Shown here piece after piece: positions 1 through 6,056 of a stretch of DNA of 12,730 nucleotides (position 1 is its first letter; the number at the start of each line of letters is the position of its first letter). The notes below the pieces were generated by a model. The model ran no database searches and was not told the origin of the DNA. It was given only the letters and a program-made list of their open reading frames with translations. Location: positions 1 through 12,730 of the forward strand of contig CALEWN010000192.1 of assembly GCA_937925385.1 (NCBI GenBank), given 5' to 3'. The position numbers were made by a program, and so were the translations under genes. Origin of the DNA: an uncultured Senegalimassilia sp. (GTDB taxonomy: Bacteria; Actinomycetota; Coriobacteriia; Coriobacteriales; Eggerthellaceae).

Positions 1-1
1 C

Positions 2-697
2 AGCCGCTCGCAGATCATGAGCAACTCCGAAAGCAGCGGGAGCGATGGTTACGGATATGGCTACGGCGGGTCGTCTTCCCAGTCCAGCGGCTACACCATC
101 TACCCCAACATGATCCAGACCGATGCGGCCATCAACCCGGGTAACTCCGGTGGCGCGCTGGTGGATTCCAACGGCAAGCTCATCGGCATCAACACGCTGA
201 TCACCTCATATTCCGGCAACTACTCGGGCGTCGGTTTCGCCATCCCGGTGAACTATGCGGTCAACATCGCGCAGCAGATCATCGAGGGTAAAACCCCCAC
301 GCACGCGCAGCTTGGCGTGTCCCTCTCCACGGTGAACTCCCAGAATGCGAAGCGCTATGGCCTGAAGGTCGATAGCGGCGCCTACATCTCGGCGGTCAGC
401 AGCGGTTCCGGGGCGGCGGAGGCTGGTCTTGAGGAGGGCGATATCGTCACGAAGTTCGACGGCAACGCCGTTGACTCCGCAAGCGATTTGATGCTCGACG
501 TGCGTTCGAAGAACCCCGGCGACAAGGTCACGCTGGAGGTCAACCGAGATGGCGACACGAAGCAGATCGAGGTCACGTTGGGTTCCGACGAGTCGTCTCA
601 AGCCGCGTCCACGCAGCAAAACTCCAGCAGCTCCGGCGAGCTGCTCAACCGTCTGTTGAACAACAGCGGGGCCTCCAGCAAAAGCGATGCGGCCTAG
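2..697 (+). CDS. HtrA/DegP-family serine protease, C-terminal part (5' end outside window)
   Basis: This is the C-terminal 231 residues of a trypsin-like HtrA protease, an envelope quality-control enzyme that degrades or trims misfolded exported proteins. The frame is open from base 2, so the gene begins upstream and the first ATG (17) is internal. The motif [14 protein letters not shown] contains the catalytic serine (codon 146-148); the His and Asp of the triad lie outside the window. One PDZ domain follows (about 315-590), with [18 protein letters not shown] and GDIVTKFDG as the peptide-binding core. The end is a Ser/Gln/Asn-rich tail. Oddity: between SRSQIM and [10 protein letters not shown], just before the catalytic motif, there is a Ser/Gly/Tyr-rich stretch with GYGYGYGG that is longer than the short loop usual there. 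By family knowledge the protein would be membrane-anchored or secreted, but the N-terminus is not visible. The family call is firm; the paralogue is uncertain. Confidence 0.93.
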   Translation, partial: SRSQIMSNSESSGSDGYGYGYGGSSSQSSGYTIYPNMIQTDAAINPGNSGGALVDSNGKLIGINTLITSYSGNYSGVGFAIPVNYAVNIAQQIIEGKTPTHAQLGVSLSTVNSQNAKRYGLKVDSGAYISAVSSGSGAAEAGLEEGDIVTKFDGNAVDSASDLMLDVRSKNPGDKVTLEVNRDGDTKQIEVTLGSDESSQAASTQQNSSSSGELLNRLLNNSGASSKSDAA

Positions 698-723
698 CAT
701 CGGTGCTCTTTTCGAATTCTCTC

Positions 724-790
724 GGGCCGCTTGGCAAAATGCCGAGCGGCCCCACGCGAGGCACGCGATCCGCGCGTCTCGCGTGGGGCC
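724..790 (+). other. Two overlapping, mutually exclusive hairpins downstream of htrA
   Basis: Hairpin A pairs 724-736 with 740-752 (GGGCCGCT against AGCGGCCC, then five more pairs including one G-T), with loop AAA. Hairpin B pairs 748-760 with 778-790 (GGCCCCACGCGAG against CTCGCGTGGGGCC, perfect 13 bp) with a further inner ACGCG/CGCGT pairing. They share bases 748-752, so both cannot be fully paired at once. Hairpin B is followed by a pyrimidine-rich but not pure T tract (797-825). They may help end htrA transcription or protect its 3' end; the clearer terminator lies just downstream. Confidence 0.6.
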
Positions 791-830
791 GAAAGCCCCT
801 CCTTTTCCTTTCCTTTTCCCTTTTTCCCGT

Positions 831-866
831 GGGAACGGCCCCTGTTTTGGGGCCGTTCCCATTTTT
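831..866 (+). terminator. Intrinsic terminator after htrA
   Basis: A perfect 12-bp stem (GGGAACGGCCCC at 831-842 against GGGGCCGTTCCC at 849-860) with loop TGTTTT is followed by A and then five Ts (862-866). It lies 134 bases after the htrA stop and ahead of the cystine transporter gene on the same strand, so it separates the two transcription units. Confidence 0.85.
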
Positions 867-1054
867 CCGGGTGTTGAAGCCCGTCGCCGCCGGCTACCAT
901 GCGTTAGCGCGCTGGCGGGTCCTTGGTATGCGGCGAGCAACTTGCTTGCATGCGCTTTGCCCGATAGCCGGCCGTCTGAAAATAGCGTAGTAAGCCCATT
1001 GCACCACTAGGTAAAGTAGGCGCATAATAAGCGACACGCTGTAAGCAGGAGCTG
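867..1054. other. Non-coding stretch between htrA terminator and tcyP leader
   Basis: The gene-free interval between htrA and tcyP (698-1145) is about 450 bases. Its first part holds the hairpins and terminator; its last part holds a structured leader and ribosome-binding site. Within 867-1054 I see only a promoter candidate near 999-1028. The short open frames here have no ribosome-binding site and no recognisable protein sequence. Confidence 0.6.
999..1028 (+). promoter_or_regulatory. Candidate sigma-70-type promoter for tcyP
   Basis: A -35-like TTGCAC (999-1004) is separated by 18 bases from a -10-like CATAAT (1023-1028). It would start transcription near 1035, giving a leader of about 110 bases that contains the large hairpin at 1055-1111. 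It is the best promoter match between the htrA terminator and the transporter start. It is called from motif resemblance only. Confidence 0.45.
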
Positions 1055-1111
1055 CGACGGGCGGGTGAATGTCCCCGGGTTTCGTTTTCCCGGCGGTTCG
1101 CCCGCCCGTCG
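1055..1111 (+). promoter_or_regulatory. Long hairpin in the 5' leader of tcyP
   Basis: CGACGGGCGGG (1055-1065) pairs perfectly with CCCGCCCGTCG (1101-1111), and the stem extends inward five more pairs with two G-T wobbles. A second stem sits inside it (CCGGG 1075-1079 with CCCGG 1089-1093). No T tract follows, so it is not a simple terminator. The ribosome-binding site AGGGAG (1131-1136) lies 20 bases downstream, outside the stem. A regulatory or mRNA-stabilising role is possible; I do not recognise a known riboswitch class. Confidence 0.55.
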
Positions 1112-1145
1112 TATCGCTTCGAAACGAAAAAGGGAGACGAGAGAC

Positions 1146-2558
1146 ATGTCGTTCGACGTACTGGGGCCGGTGCTTGCCGTGCTAGTCATTTTCGCGGCGC
1201 TCATCGCGGTGCTGCGCTATCTGAAGGCGAAGGATAAAAGCTTCACGTTCCGCGTGTTCACGGCCTTGGGTATGGGCATCGTGCTGGGCGCGGGCATCCA
1301 GCTTGCGTTGGGCCGCGGCAGCGATGCCGCCACCACCGCGCTCGATTGGATGTCGCTGGTAGGAACCGGCTATATCGATCTTTTGCGCATGCTGGTCATG
1401 CCGCTGGTGTTCGTTGCCATCGTCGGCGCGTTCACGCGCACGAAGGCCGTCGACAACCTGGGCAAGATCGGCGGATCGGTGCTCGCCGTCCTGCTGATCA
1501 CGGTGGCCATCGCGGCGTTGTTCGGCTGGGCCACCATCGCCTTGTCGGGCCTTGCCGGGGCGGACTTCACGCAGGGTAGCGTTGACGCCACCAAGCTCGA
1601 TGCCCTGCAAACGCGTCAGGACAAGGTCGCCGATACCACCATCCCGCAGACCATCCTGTCCATGATTCCCGTCAACGTGTTCGCCGACCTGGCCGGCTCG
1701 CGCTCCACGTCCACCATCGCCGTGGTCGTCTTCTCCGCCATCGTGGGCCTGGCCTACCTGAAGCTGCGCGACCGCGATTCCGAGCAGGCACAGTTCTTCA
1801 GCAGCCTCATCGACAGCCTGTACGGTATCGTCATGTGCATCGTGAAGATGGTCGTGGGCCTTACCCCCTACGGCGTGCTCGCCCTGATCGCGAACGTGAC
1901 CGCCACCAGCGATTACGCCGCTATCCTCGACCTTGGCAAGTTCATCATCTTCAGCTATGTGGCCATCATCGCCATGTTCCTGGTGCACCTGCTCATCCTG
2001 GCGGGCAACCGCGTCAACCCTGTGACGTATCTTAAGAAGGCCTTCCCCGTGCTGTCGTTCGCGTTCGTGTCCCGCACCAGCGCCGGCGCCCTTCCCATGA
2101 ACATCGAGACGCAGTCCAAGGCGCTCGGCGTCGATCCGGCGACGGCGAACTTCGCGGCAAGCTTCGGCATGTCCATTGGCCAGAACGGCTGCGCGGGCAT
2201 CTACCCGGCCATGATGGCCACGCTCATCGCCCCCACGGTGGGCATCAACGTGTTCGATCCCACGTGGATCATCGGCCTGATCGCCGTCATCGTCATCAGC
2301 TCGTTCGGCGTTGCCGGTGTGGGCGGTGGCGCCACCTTCGCCAGCCTCATCGTGCTGGGCACCATGGGCCTGCCCATCGAGATCGTGGGCCTGATGGCTT
2401 CCGTTGAGCCGCTCATCGACATGGGCCGTACCGCTCTCAACGTCAGCGACTCCATGGTGGCCGGCGTTACGGCGTCCAACTTCACTGGCGGCCTCGATCG
2501 CGATATGTACAACGATCCCGCCGCGGTCATCAACGCCGACGGTATCGAGAAGGCCTAG
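1146..2558 (+). CDS. tcyP: L-cystine uptake transporter, TcyP (YdjN) type
   Basis: This is a 470-residue secondary transporter of the dicarboxylate/amino acid:cation symporter superfamily, TcyP subgroup, which imports L-cystine across the cytoplasmic membrane. An N-terminal hydrophobic segment (LGPVLAVLVIFAALIAVL) is followed by FRVFTALGMGIVLGAGIQ, LLRMLVMPLVFVAIVGAF and further membrane segments. The signatures resemble E. coli YdjN closely: SRTSAGALPMNIETQ (from residue 309), SFGMSIGQNGCAGIYPAMMA, APTVGIN, GVAGVGGGATFASL and SVEPLIDMGRTALNV. The start is ATG 1146, with AGGGAG (1131-1136) nine bases upstream; an in-frame GTG at 1065 lies inside the leader hairpin and would add a basic, non-conserved extension. 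It appears to be a single-gene unit with its own promoter candidate and a terminator after it. Cystine supplies sulfur and redox buffering, useful to an anaerobe. The exact substrate is inferred from the subgroup. Confidence 0.9.
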   Translation: MSFDVLGPVLAVLVIFAALIAVLRYLKAKDKSFTFRVFTALGMGIVLGAGIQLALGRGSDAATTALDWMSLVGTGYIDLLRMLVMPLVFVAIVGAFTRTKAVDNLGKIGGSVLAVLLITVAIAALFGWATIALSGLAGADFTQGSVDATKLDALQTRQDKVADTTIPQTILSMIPVNVFADLAGSRSTSTIAVVVFSAIVGLAYLKLRDRDSEQAQFFSSLIDSLYGIVMCIVKMVVGLTPYGVLALIANVTATSDYAAILDLGKFIIFSYVAIIAMFLVHLLILAGNRVNPVTYLKKAFPVLSFAFVSRTSAGALPMNIETQSKALGVDPATANFAASFGMSIGQNGCAGIYPAMMATLIAPTVGINVFDPTWIIGLIAVIVISSFGVAGVGGGATFASLIVLGTMGLPIEIVGLMASVEPLIDMGRTALNVSDSMVAGVTASNFTGGLDRDMYNDPAAVINADGIEKA

Positions 2559-2591
2559 GCCCTGCTCGTTTGTCCTTTGCGTGAAAAGCCT

Positions 2592-2628
2592 GGAAACGGC
2601 CGCCCCGATGGGCGGCCGTTTCCGTTTT
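2592..2628 (+). terminator. Intrinsic terminator after tcyP
   Basis: A perfect 14-bp stem (GGAAACGGCCGCCC at 2592-2605 against GGGCGGCCGTTTCC at 2610-2623), loop CGAT, is followed by G and four Ts (2625-2628). It lies 33 bases after the tcyP stop and 53 bases before the pyrH start. Confidence 0.87.
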
Positions 2629-2632
2629 CGGG

Positions 2633-2638
2633 TAAGAT
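2633..2638 (+). promoter_or_regulatory. Candidate -10 element for pyrH
   Basis: TAAGAT in the context GGTAAGATAG resembles the candidate ispG -10 (GGTAGAATAG at 8655-8664). The spacing places the start point near 2645 with a leader of about 36 bases. No convincing -35 is seen; the expected position falls inside the preceding terminator stem. A promoter is expected here because the tcyP terminator isolates pyrH. Confidence 0.35.
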
Positions 2639-2680
2639 AGGGAAGCTTAAACGCTTTACGATTTAACCGGGAGGTTGTAT

Positions 2681-3397
2681 ATGGCCGAGGAATACCGATA
2701 CAAGCGCGTGCTGCTGAAGTTGTCCGGCGAGGCATTGGCAGGCGACCTTGGCTACGGCATCGATCCGAAGGTGGTCGATTCCCTGGCCGATGAGATCGCC
2801 GACGTGGTGCATGACGGCGTGCAGCTTGCCATCGTGGTGGGCGGCGGCAACATCTTCCGCGGCGTTTCCGGCGCAACCGACGGCATGGACCGCGCGCAGG
2901 CGGACTACATCGGCATGCTGGCCACGGTCATGAACGCGCTGGCGCTGCAGGACGCCTTCGAGCGCCACGGCATCTTCAGCCGCGTGCAGAGCGCCATCAA
3001 CATGCAGGAAGTGTCCGAGCCCTACATCCGCCGTCGCGCCATCCGCCACATGGAGAAGGGCCGCGTGGTCATCCTGGCCGCCGGCACGGGCAACCCCTAC
3101 TTCACCACCGACACCACCGCGGCGCTGCGCGCCTGCGAGCTGGACGTCGACGTGCTCATGAAGGCCACGAAGGTCGACGGCGTCTACGACTCCGACCCCG
3201 TGAAGAACCCCGATGCGAAGCGCTATGATCGCATCAGCTACATGGAGGTTCTCTCGCAGGGGCTCAACGTCATGGACTCCACGGCCACCAGCCTGTGCAT
3301 GGACAACAAGGTTCCCATGATCGTGTTCGACCTGACGGTGCAGGGCAACATCGCCCGCGCGCTGAAGGGCGAGGACGTGGGCACCACCGTAGAGTAA
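2681..3397 (+). CDS. pyrH: UMP kinase (uridylate kinase)
   Basis: PyrH phosphorylates UMP to UDP with ATP, the committed step toward UTP, CTP and UDP-sugars; it is cytosolic and normally a hexamer regulated by UTP and GTP. The 238 residues match the usual length. Family motifs are [13 protein letters not shown] at residues 7-19 (phosphate-binding Lys13, Gly16), [10 protein letters not shown] (52-61), [19 protein letters not shown] (69-87, Asp75 in the UMP site), [18 protein letters not shown] and [13 protein letters not shown]. The start is ATG 2681, with GGGAGG (2669-2674) six bases upstream; an in-frame TTG at 2675 directly abuts the Shine-Dalgarno and is too close. frr follows 51 bases later, the usual pairing. 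The rpsB-tsf genes that often precede pyrH are absent; tcyP lies there instead. Confidence 0.97.
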   Translation: MAEEYRYKRVLLKLSGEALAGDLGYGIDPKVVDSLADEIADVVHDGVQLAIVVGGGNIFRGVSGATDGMDRAQADYIGMLATVMNALALQDAFERHGIFSRVQSAINMQEVSEPYIRRRAIRHMEKGRVVILAAGTGNPYFTTDTTAALRACELDVDVLMKATKVDGVYDSDPVKNPDAKRYDRISYMEVLSQGLNVMDSTATSLCMDNKVPMIVFDLTVQGNIARALKGEDVGTTVE

Positions 3398-3405
3398 CGT
3401 CTTCC

Positions 3406-3429
3406 GCGCCGCCCGGGCAGGGCGGGCGC
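3406..3429 (+). other. Short GC hairpin between pyrH and frr
   Basis: GCGCCGCCC (3406-3414) pairs with GGGCGGGCGC (3420-3429) with one bulged base and loop GGGCA. No T tract follows, so it is not a terminator. It may protect or separate the pyrH and frr segments of one transcript. Confidence 0.4.
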
Positions 3430-3448
3430 TCAAGGGAAAGGAACCGAA

Positions 3449-4006
3449 ATGATCGACGAGATCATGCTTGAAACCGAGGAGAAGATGCAGCGCGCCGTGA
3501 ACGGTCTGCACAACGCCTTCGGCACCGTTCGCACGGGCCGCGCCAACGCCATGGTGCTCGACCGCATCAAGGTGGACTACTACGGCGTCCCCACGCCCAT
3601 CAACCAGATGGCCGGCGTAAAAACGCCCGACGCGCACATGCTGGTCATCGAGCCTTGGGACAAGGGCGTCCTGGGCGCCATCGAGCACGCCATCATGGAA
3701 AGCGACCTGGGCGTCACGCCGAACAACGACGGCTCGGTCATCCGCCTGCCATTCCCCGCGCTCACCGAGGATCGCCGCCGCGAGCTGGTGAAGCAGTGCA
3801 AGGAGTACGCCGAGGAGGCCCGCGTGGCCATCCGCAACGCGCGCCGCGACGGCAATAGCCATGTCGCCAAGTCCGTCAAGGAAGACAACCTTCCCGAGGA
3901 CGAGCAGCGTCGCGCCGAGGCTGAGATCCAGAAGCTCACCGACAAGTACGTCGCCGAAGTCGACGCGGTGTTCAAGAAGAAGGAAGCCGAGGTCATGGAG
4001 ATCTAG
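3449..4006 (+). CDS. frr: Ribosome recycling factor
   Basis: RRF works with EF-G to split the post-termination ribosome so that subunits and mRNA can be reused. The protein has 185 residues, exactly the typical length, with a long three-helix-bundle domain interrupted by a small beta domain. Recognisable segments are VRTGRANAMVLDRIKVDYYG (residues 27-46), PINQMAGVKTPDAHMLVIEPWD, DGSVIRLPFPALTEDRRREL and the C-terminal helix VAIRNARRDGN through DKYVAEVDAVFKKKEAEVMEI. The start is ATG 3449, with AAAGGA (3437-3442) six bases upstream. It is probably co-transcribed with pyrH. A 274-base gene-free but highly structured interval follows before uppS. Confidence 0.97.
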   Translation: MIDEIMLETEEKMQRAVNGLHNAFGTVRTGRANAMVLDRIKVDYYGVPTPINQMAGVKTPDAHMLVIEPWDKGVLGAIEHAIMESDLGVTPNNDGSVIRLPFPALTEDRRRELVKQCKEYAEEARVAIRNARRDGNSHVAKSVKEDNLPEDEQRRAEAEIQKLTDKYVAEVDAVFKKKEAEVMEI

Positions 4007-4209
4007 AAGCGGCGTTCGCCTGCCGGCGAGTCCGTTTCTCGGAGCTGCGGGCGCCCGGGTCTCCGCGTCCGCACGGTTCGCGCGGGCGCGGCCGACTGCG
4101 GCCATCTGCGCGCCCGGGCCGATGGTGGGGGAGCGGCCCCTGTTTTCGCCCAGCGCGTCTCCGATCTCCTTGCAACTTAGGTTCCAACCGGGTTGCATAT
4201 CCGGCTCTT
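4007..4209. other. Non-coding, GC-rich, structured interval between frr and uppS
   Basis: I found no convincing gene here. It holds several potential stems: CGGGCGC (4083-4089) with GCGCCCG (4110-4116), enclosing GGCCG/CGGCC; and TGCAAC (4171-4176) with GTTGCA (4192-4197). GCGCCCGGG occurs twice (4051-4059 and 4110-4118), so CGGGCGC can pair with either copy. TTGCAA (4170-4175) with GCATAT (4195-4200) is a weak promoter-like pair with a 19-base spacer. I do not recognise a known RNA family. Confidence 0.5.
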
Positions 4210-4259
4210 ATGAGCGTTTCCCTAGTGCCAGCCGGCGGTTTTCCCGCCGGTTGGCTTTT
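4184..4259 (+). promoter_or_regulatory. Candidate attenuator in the uppS leader
   Basis: GCCAGCCGGCGG (4227-4238) pairs with CCGCCGGTTGGC (4244-4255), 12 bp with one G-T, loop TTTTC, followed by TTTT (4256-4259). This is terminator-like, yet it sits only 21 bases before the uppS ATG, so a transcript reaching uppS must read through it. CCAACCGG (4184-4191) is perfectly complementary to CCGGTTGG (4247-4254) in the right arm, so it could act as an antiterminator. The uppS Shine-Dalgarno AAGAGG (4269-4274) lies just past the T tract. The pairing is seen directly; regulation is inferred. Confidence 0.5.
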
Positions 4260-4280
4260 CCCTTATGTAAGAGGCTGCCC

Positions 4281-5063
4281 ATGAACAAGACGCTTGATTA
4301 CATATTCCCGAATCCGCCCAAGGGCCTGGACCCTGCTGCCCTGGACCCGCAGGCAATCCCCGAGCATGTCGCCGTCATCATGGACGGTAACGGCCGTTGG
4401 GCGAAGAAGCGCGCGCTGAATCGCCTGAAGGGCCACAAGGCCGGTATCGAGGCGGTGCGCGAGACCATTCGCTGCGCCTCCGACCTGGGCGTTCGCTATC
4501 TGACCATCTACTCGTTCTCCACGGAGAACTGGAAGCGGCCCCAGGAAGAGGTCGTGGGTCTGATGGACCTGTTCGCCAAGACCATGCTGGCCGAGGTCGA
4601 TGGCCTGCACGAGGAGAACGTGCGCGTGCGCACCATCGGCGACCTTTCGGCACTGCCCGCCGAAACGCGCGAGGCCTTCGAGAAGGCGTGGCTGAAAACG
4701 CGCGGTAACACCGGCATGACCTTGGTCGTCGCGGTGAACTACGGATCGCGGCAGGAGATCCTGCATGCCGCGGAGGCGTGCGTGCGTCGTGCGCTGGCAA
4801 CGGCGGCCGAGGGCGGCGACCCCACGGCGCCGCTGACGGAGGCCGAGTTCGCCCAGGGGCTGTACACGGCCGATATCCCCGACCCCGAGGTGGTTATCCG
4901 CACGTCCGGCGAGATGCGCCTGTCGAACTACCTGCTGTGGCAGGTTGCCTACTCCGAGTTCGTGGCAACCGACGTGCTCTGGCCCGATTTCGATCGCTAC
5001 GAGCTCTTGCGCTGCTTGTTGGAGTTCCAGTCCCGTGATAGGCGTTTCGGGGCGGTGAAATAA
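4281..5063 (+). CDS. uppS: Undecaprenyl diphosphate synthase (cis-prenyltransferase)
   Basis: UppS condenses isopentenyl diphosphate units in cis onto farnesyl diphosphate to make the C55 lipid carrier for peptidoglycan and other wall polymers; it works at the cytosolic face of the membrane. It has 260 residues. HVAVIMDGNGRWAKKR (29-44) contains the catalytic Asp35 and the diphosphate-binding loop; YLTIYSFSTENWKRP is the second conserved region, and VVIRTSGEMRLSNYLLWQ followed by YSEF supplies the Arg and Glu for IPP and magnesium binding. Met takes the place of the more common Gln in the GEQR motif. About 28 residues precede the first conserved block. The start is ATG 4281, with AAGAGG (4269-4274) six bases upstream. 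Its TAA stop directly abuts the cdsA ATG. The substrates come from the MEP pathway served by dxr and ispG nearby. Confidence 0.96.
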   Translation: MNKTLDYIFPNPPKGLDPAALDPQAIPEHVAVIMDGNGRWAKKRALNRLKGHKAGIEAVRETIRCASDLGVRYLTIYSFSTENWKRPQEEVVGLMDLFAKTMLAEVDGLHEENVRVRTIGDLSALPAETREAFEKAWLKTRGNTGMTLVVAVNYGSRQEILHAAEACVRRALATAAEGGDPTAPLTEAEFAQGLYTADIPDPEVVIRTSGEMRLSNYLLWQVAYSEFVATDVLWPDFDRYELLRCLLEFQSRDRRFGAVK

Positions 5064-5990
5064 ATGTCCGGAAATCCGCAAGGCGGCGAGCAGCGGCGCG
5101 CGGAAGAGCGCTCGCGTGGCGAGCGCTTTAAGGATTTCGCGTACCGGAAAACGCCGCAGAAGTTCAAGAACGCTTCCGACCTGCAGGTTCGCTTCCGTAC
5201 GGGGTTCATTTACGTTACCGTTTCCGTGCTATGCATTCTTGCGAGCGAATGGACCACGCTGGCATTGCTGTCCGCCACCGCGGCTATCTGCGCCGGTGAG
5301 TTCTACTACATGCTGCGCGCCGACGCGAAGCTGCCCAACGAGATGCTCGGCATCGTGGCTGCGGCTCTGTATCCGCTCAGCGTGCACTTCTTCGGGCTGT
5401 CGGGCGCGCTTATGGTCAGCCTTGTGCTGCTGCTGGCGCTTATCGTGTGGTACGTGTTCTGGATGCGCGCCCGCATCCCCGATGTGGGCGTCAGCTTCTT
5501 CGGCGCGGCGTATTGCGGCATTCTTCTTTCGGGCCTGGTGGTGGTTCGTCAGGCGCTGCCGCATCCGTGGGGCGGCGTGTTGGTGCTCGGCATCTTCTTC
5601 AGCGTGTGGGCCAACGACTCCTTCGCATACCTGATCGGTAGCAAGTTCGGCAAGCATAAGCTGGCGCCGCGCGTTTCACCGAAGAAAAGCTGGGAAGGCT
5701 TTTTCGCGGGTTTGGTGGGATCGGCGTTGTTCTGGTGCCTGTTCACGCTTATCCCCGGGTTGAACCTGAGCATCCCCATGGCAATGGCGTTCGGCGTGAT
5801 CAGCGGCCTGTGCGGCGTGCTGGGCGATCTGGCCGAAAGTCGCATCAAGCGCAACGTGGGCTTCAAGGATTCCGGTAAGCTGCTGCCGGGCCATGGCGGT
5901 CTGCTCGACCGCTGCTACAGCCTGTTTTTGGTGGCAGTCGCCTCTGCTATTTTGCTGGTAGCGGGCGGGTGCATTCCTTTTAACTGGTAA
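5064..5990 (+). CDS. cdsA: Phosphatidate cytidylyltransferase (CDP-diacylglycerol synthase)
   Basis: CdsA converts phosphatidic acid and CTP to CDP-diacylglycerol, the branch-point precursor of acidic phospholipids, in the cytoplasmic membrane. It has 308 residues. A charged N-terminal tail of about 45 residues precedes roughly eight or nine hydrophobic segments (for example SLVLLLALIVWYVFWM and VLVLGIFFSVWAND). The CTP-binding region NDSFAYLIGSKFGKHKLAP is followed by SPKKSWEGFFAG. The C-terminal family signature starts at Ser259 (SRIKRNVGFKDSG) and runs through PGHGGLLDR to Arg283, with the metal-binding Lys268-Asp269 and Asp282 present. The ATG follows the uppS TAA with no gap, and there is only a weak GGGGCGG inside uppS, which points to translational coupling. 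uppS-cdsA is a common pairing of wall and membrane lipid synthesis. Confidence 0.96.
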   Translation: MSGNPQGGEQRRAEERSRGERFKDFAYRKTPQKFKNASDLQVRFRTGFIYVTVSVLCILASEWTTLALLSATAAICAGEFYYMLRADAKLPNEMLGIVAAALYPLSVHFFGLSGALMVSLVLLLALIVWYVFWMRARIPDVGVSFFGAAYCGILLSGLVVVRQALPHPWGGVLVLGIFFSVWANDSFAYLIGSKFGKHKLAPRVSPKKSWEGFFAGLVGSALFWCLFTLIPGLNLSIPMAMAFGVISGLCGVLGDLAESRIKRNVGFKDSGKLLPGHGGLLDRCYSLFLVAVASAILLVAGGCIPFNW

Positions 5991-5996
5991 ATCGGA

Positions 5997-6034
5997 CGAG
6001 CCAACGTTCTAGCGGCGTTGGCTCGAGTTGTTTT
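5997..6034 (+). terminator. Terminator-like hairpin between cdsA and dxr
   Basis: CGAGCCAACG (5997-6006) pairs perfectly with CGTTGGCTCG (6016-6025), loop of nine bases, followed by AGTTG and TTTT (6031-6034). It starts seven bases after the cdsA stop and ends about 20 bases before the dxr ATG. The T tract is short and interrupted, so it may be a partial terminator, an attenuator or a processing site. Confidence 0.5.
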
Positions 6035-6056
6035 CGCGGATGATTCGGAGGCTTTT

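Noticed and set aside
687..1010. Small open frames in the htrA-tcyP interval
   Set aside because: They run through the hairpins and terminator, have no ribosome-binding site and no recognisable protein sequence.
1065..1145. GTG 1065 as the tcyP start
   Set aside because: The added residues are basic and not conserved, and the codon lies inside the leader stem; ATG 1146 has a good Shine-Dalgarno and begins just ahead of the first hydrophobic segment.
1182..2876. A 564-codon open frame on the - strand
   Set aside because: It is antisense to tcyP and the start of pyrH; it crosses a terminator and has low-complexity composition and no family motif.
4134..4146. The 13-mer CGGCCCCTGTTTT repeated from 836-848
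   Set aside because: A match of this length between two GC-rich non-coding stretches in about 12.7 kb is near chance; the second copy lacks the 12-bp stem of the first, so it is not called a terminator.
4170..4200. TTGCAA with GCATAT as a uppS promoter
   Set aside because: The spacing is 19 bases and the -10 match is poor; mentioned only as a weak possibility and not called.
3861..4280. An N-terminal extension of uppS reaching back into frr
   Set aside because: The frame is open by chance of composition. It overlaps frr out of frame and runs through the leader stems. A good Shine-Dalgarno supports ATG 4281, and the conserved part starts about 28 residues later.
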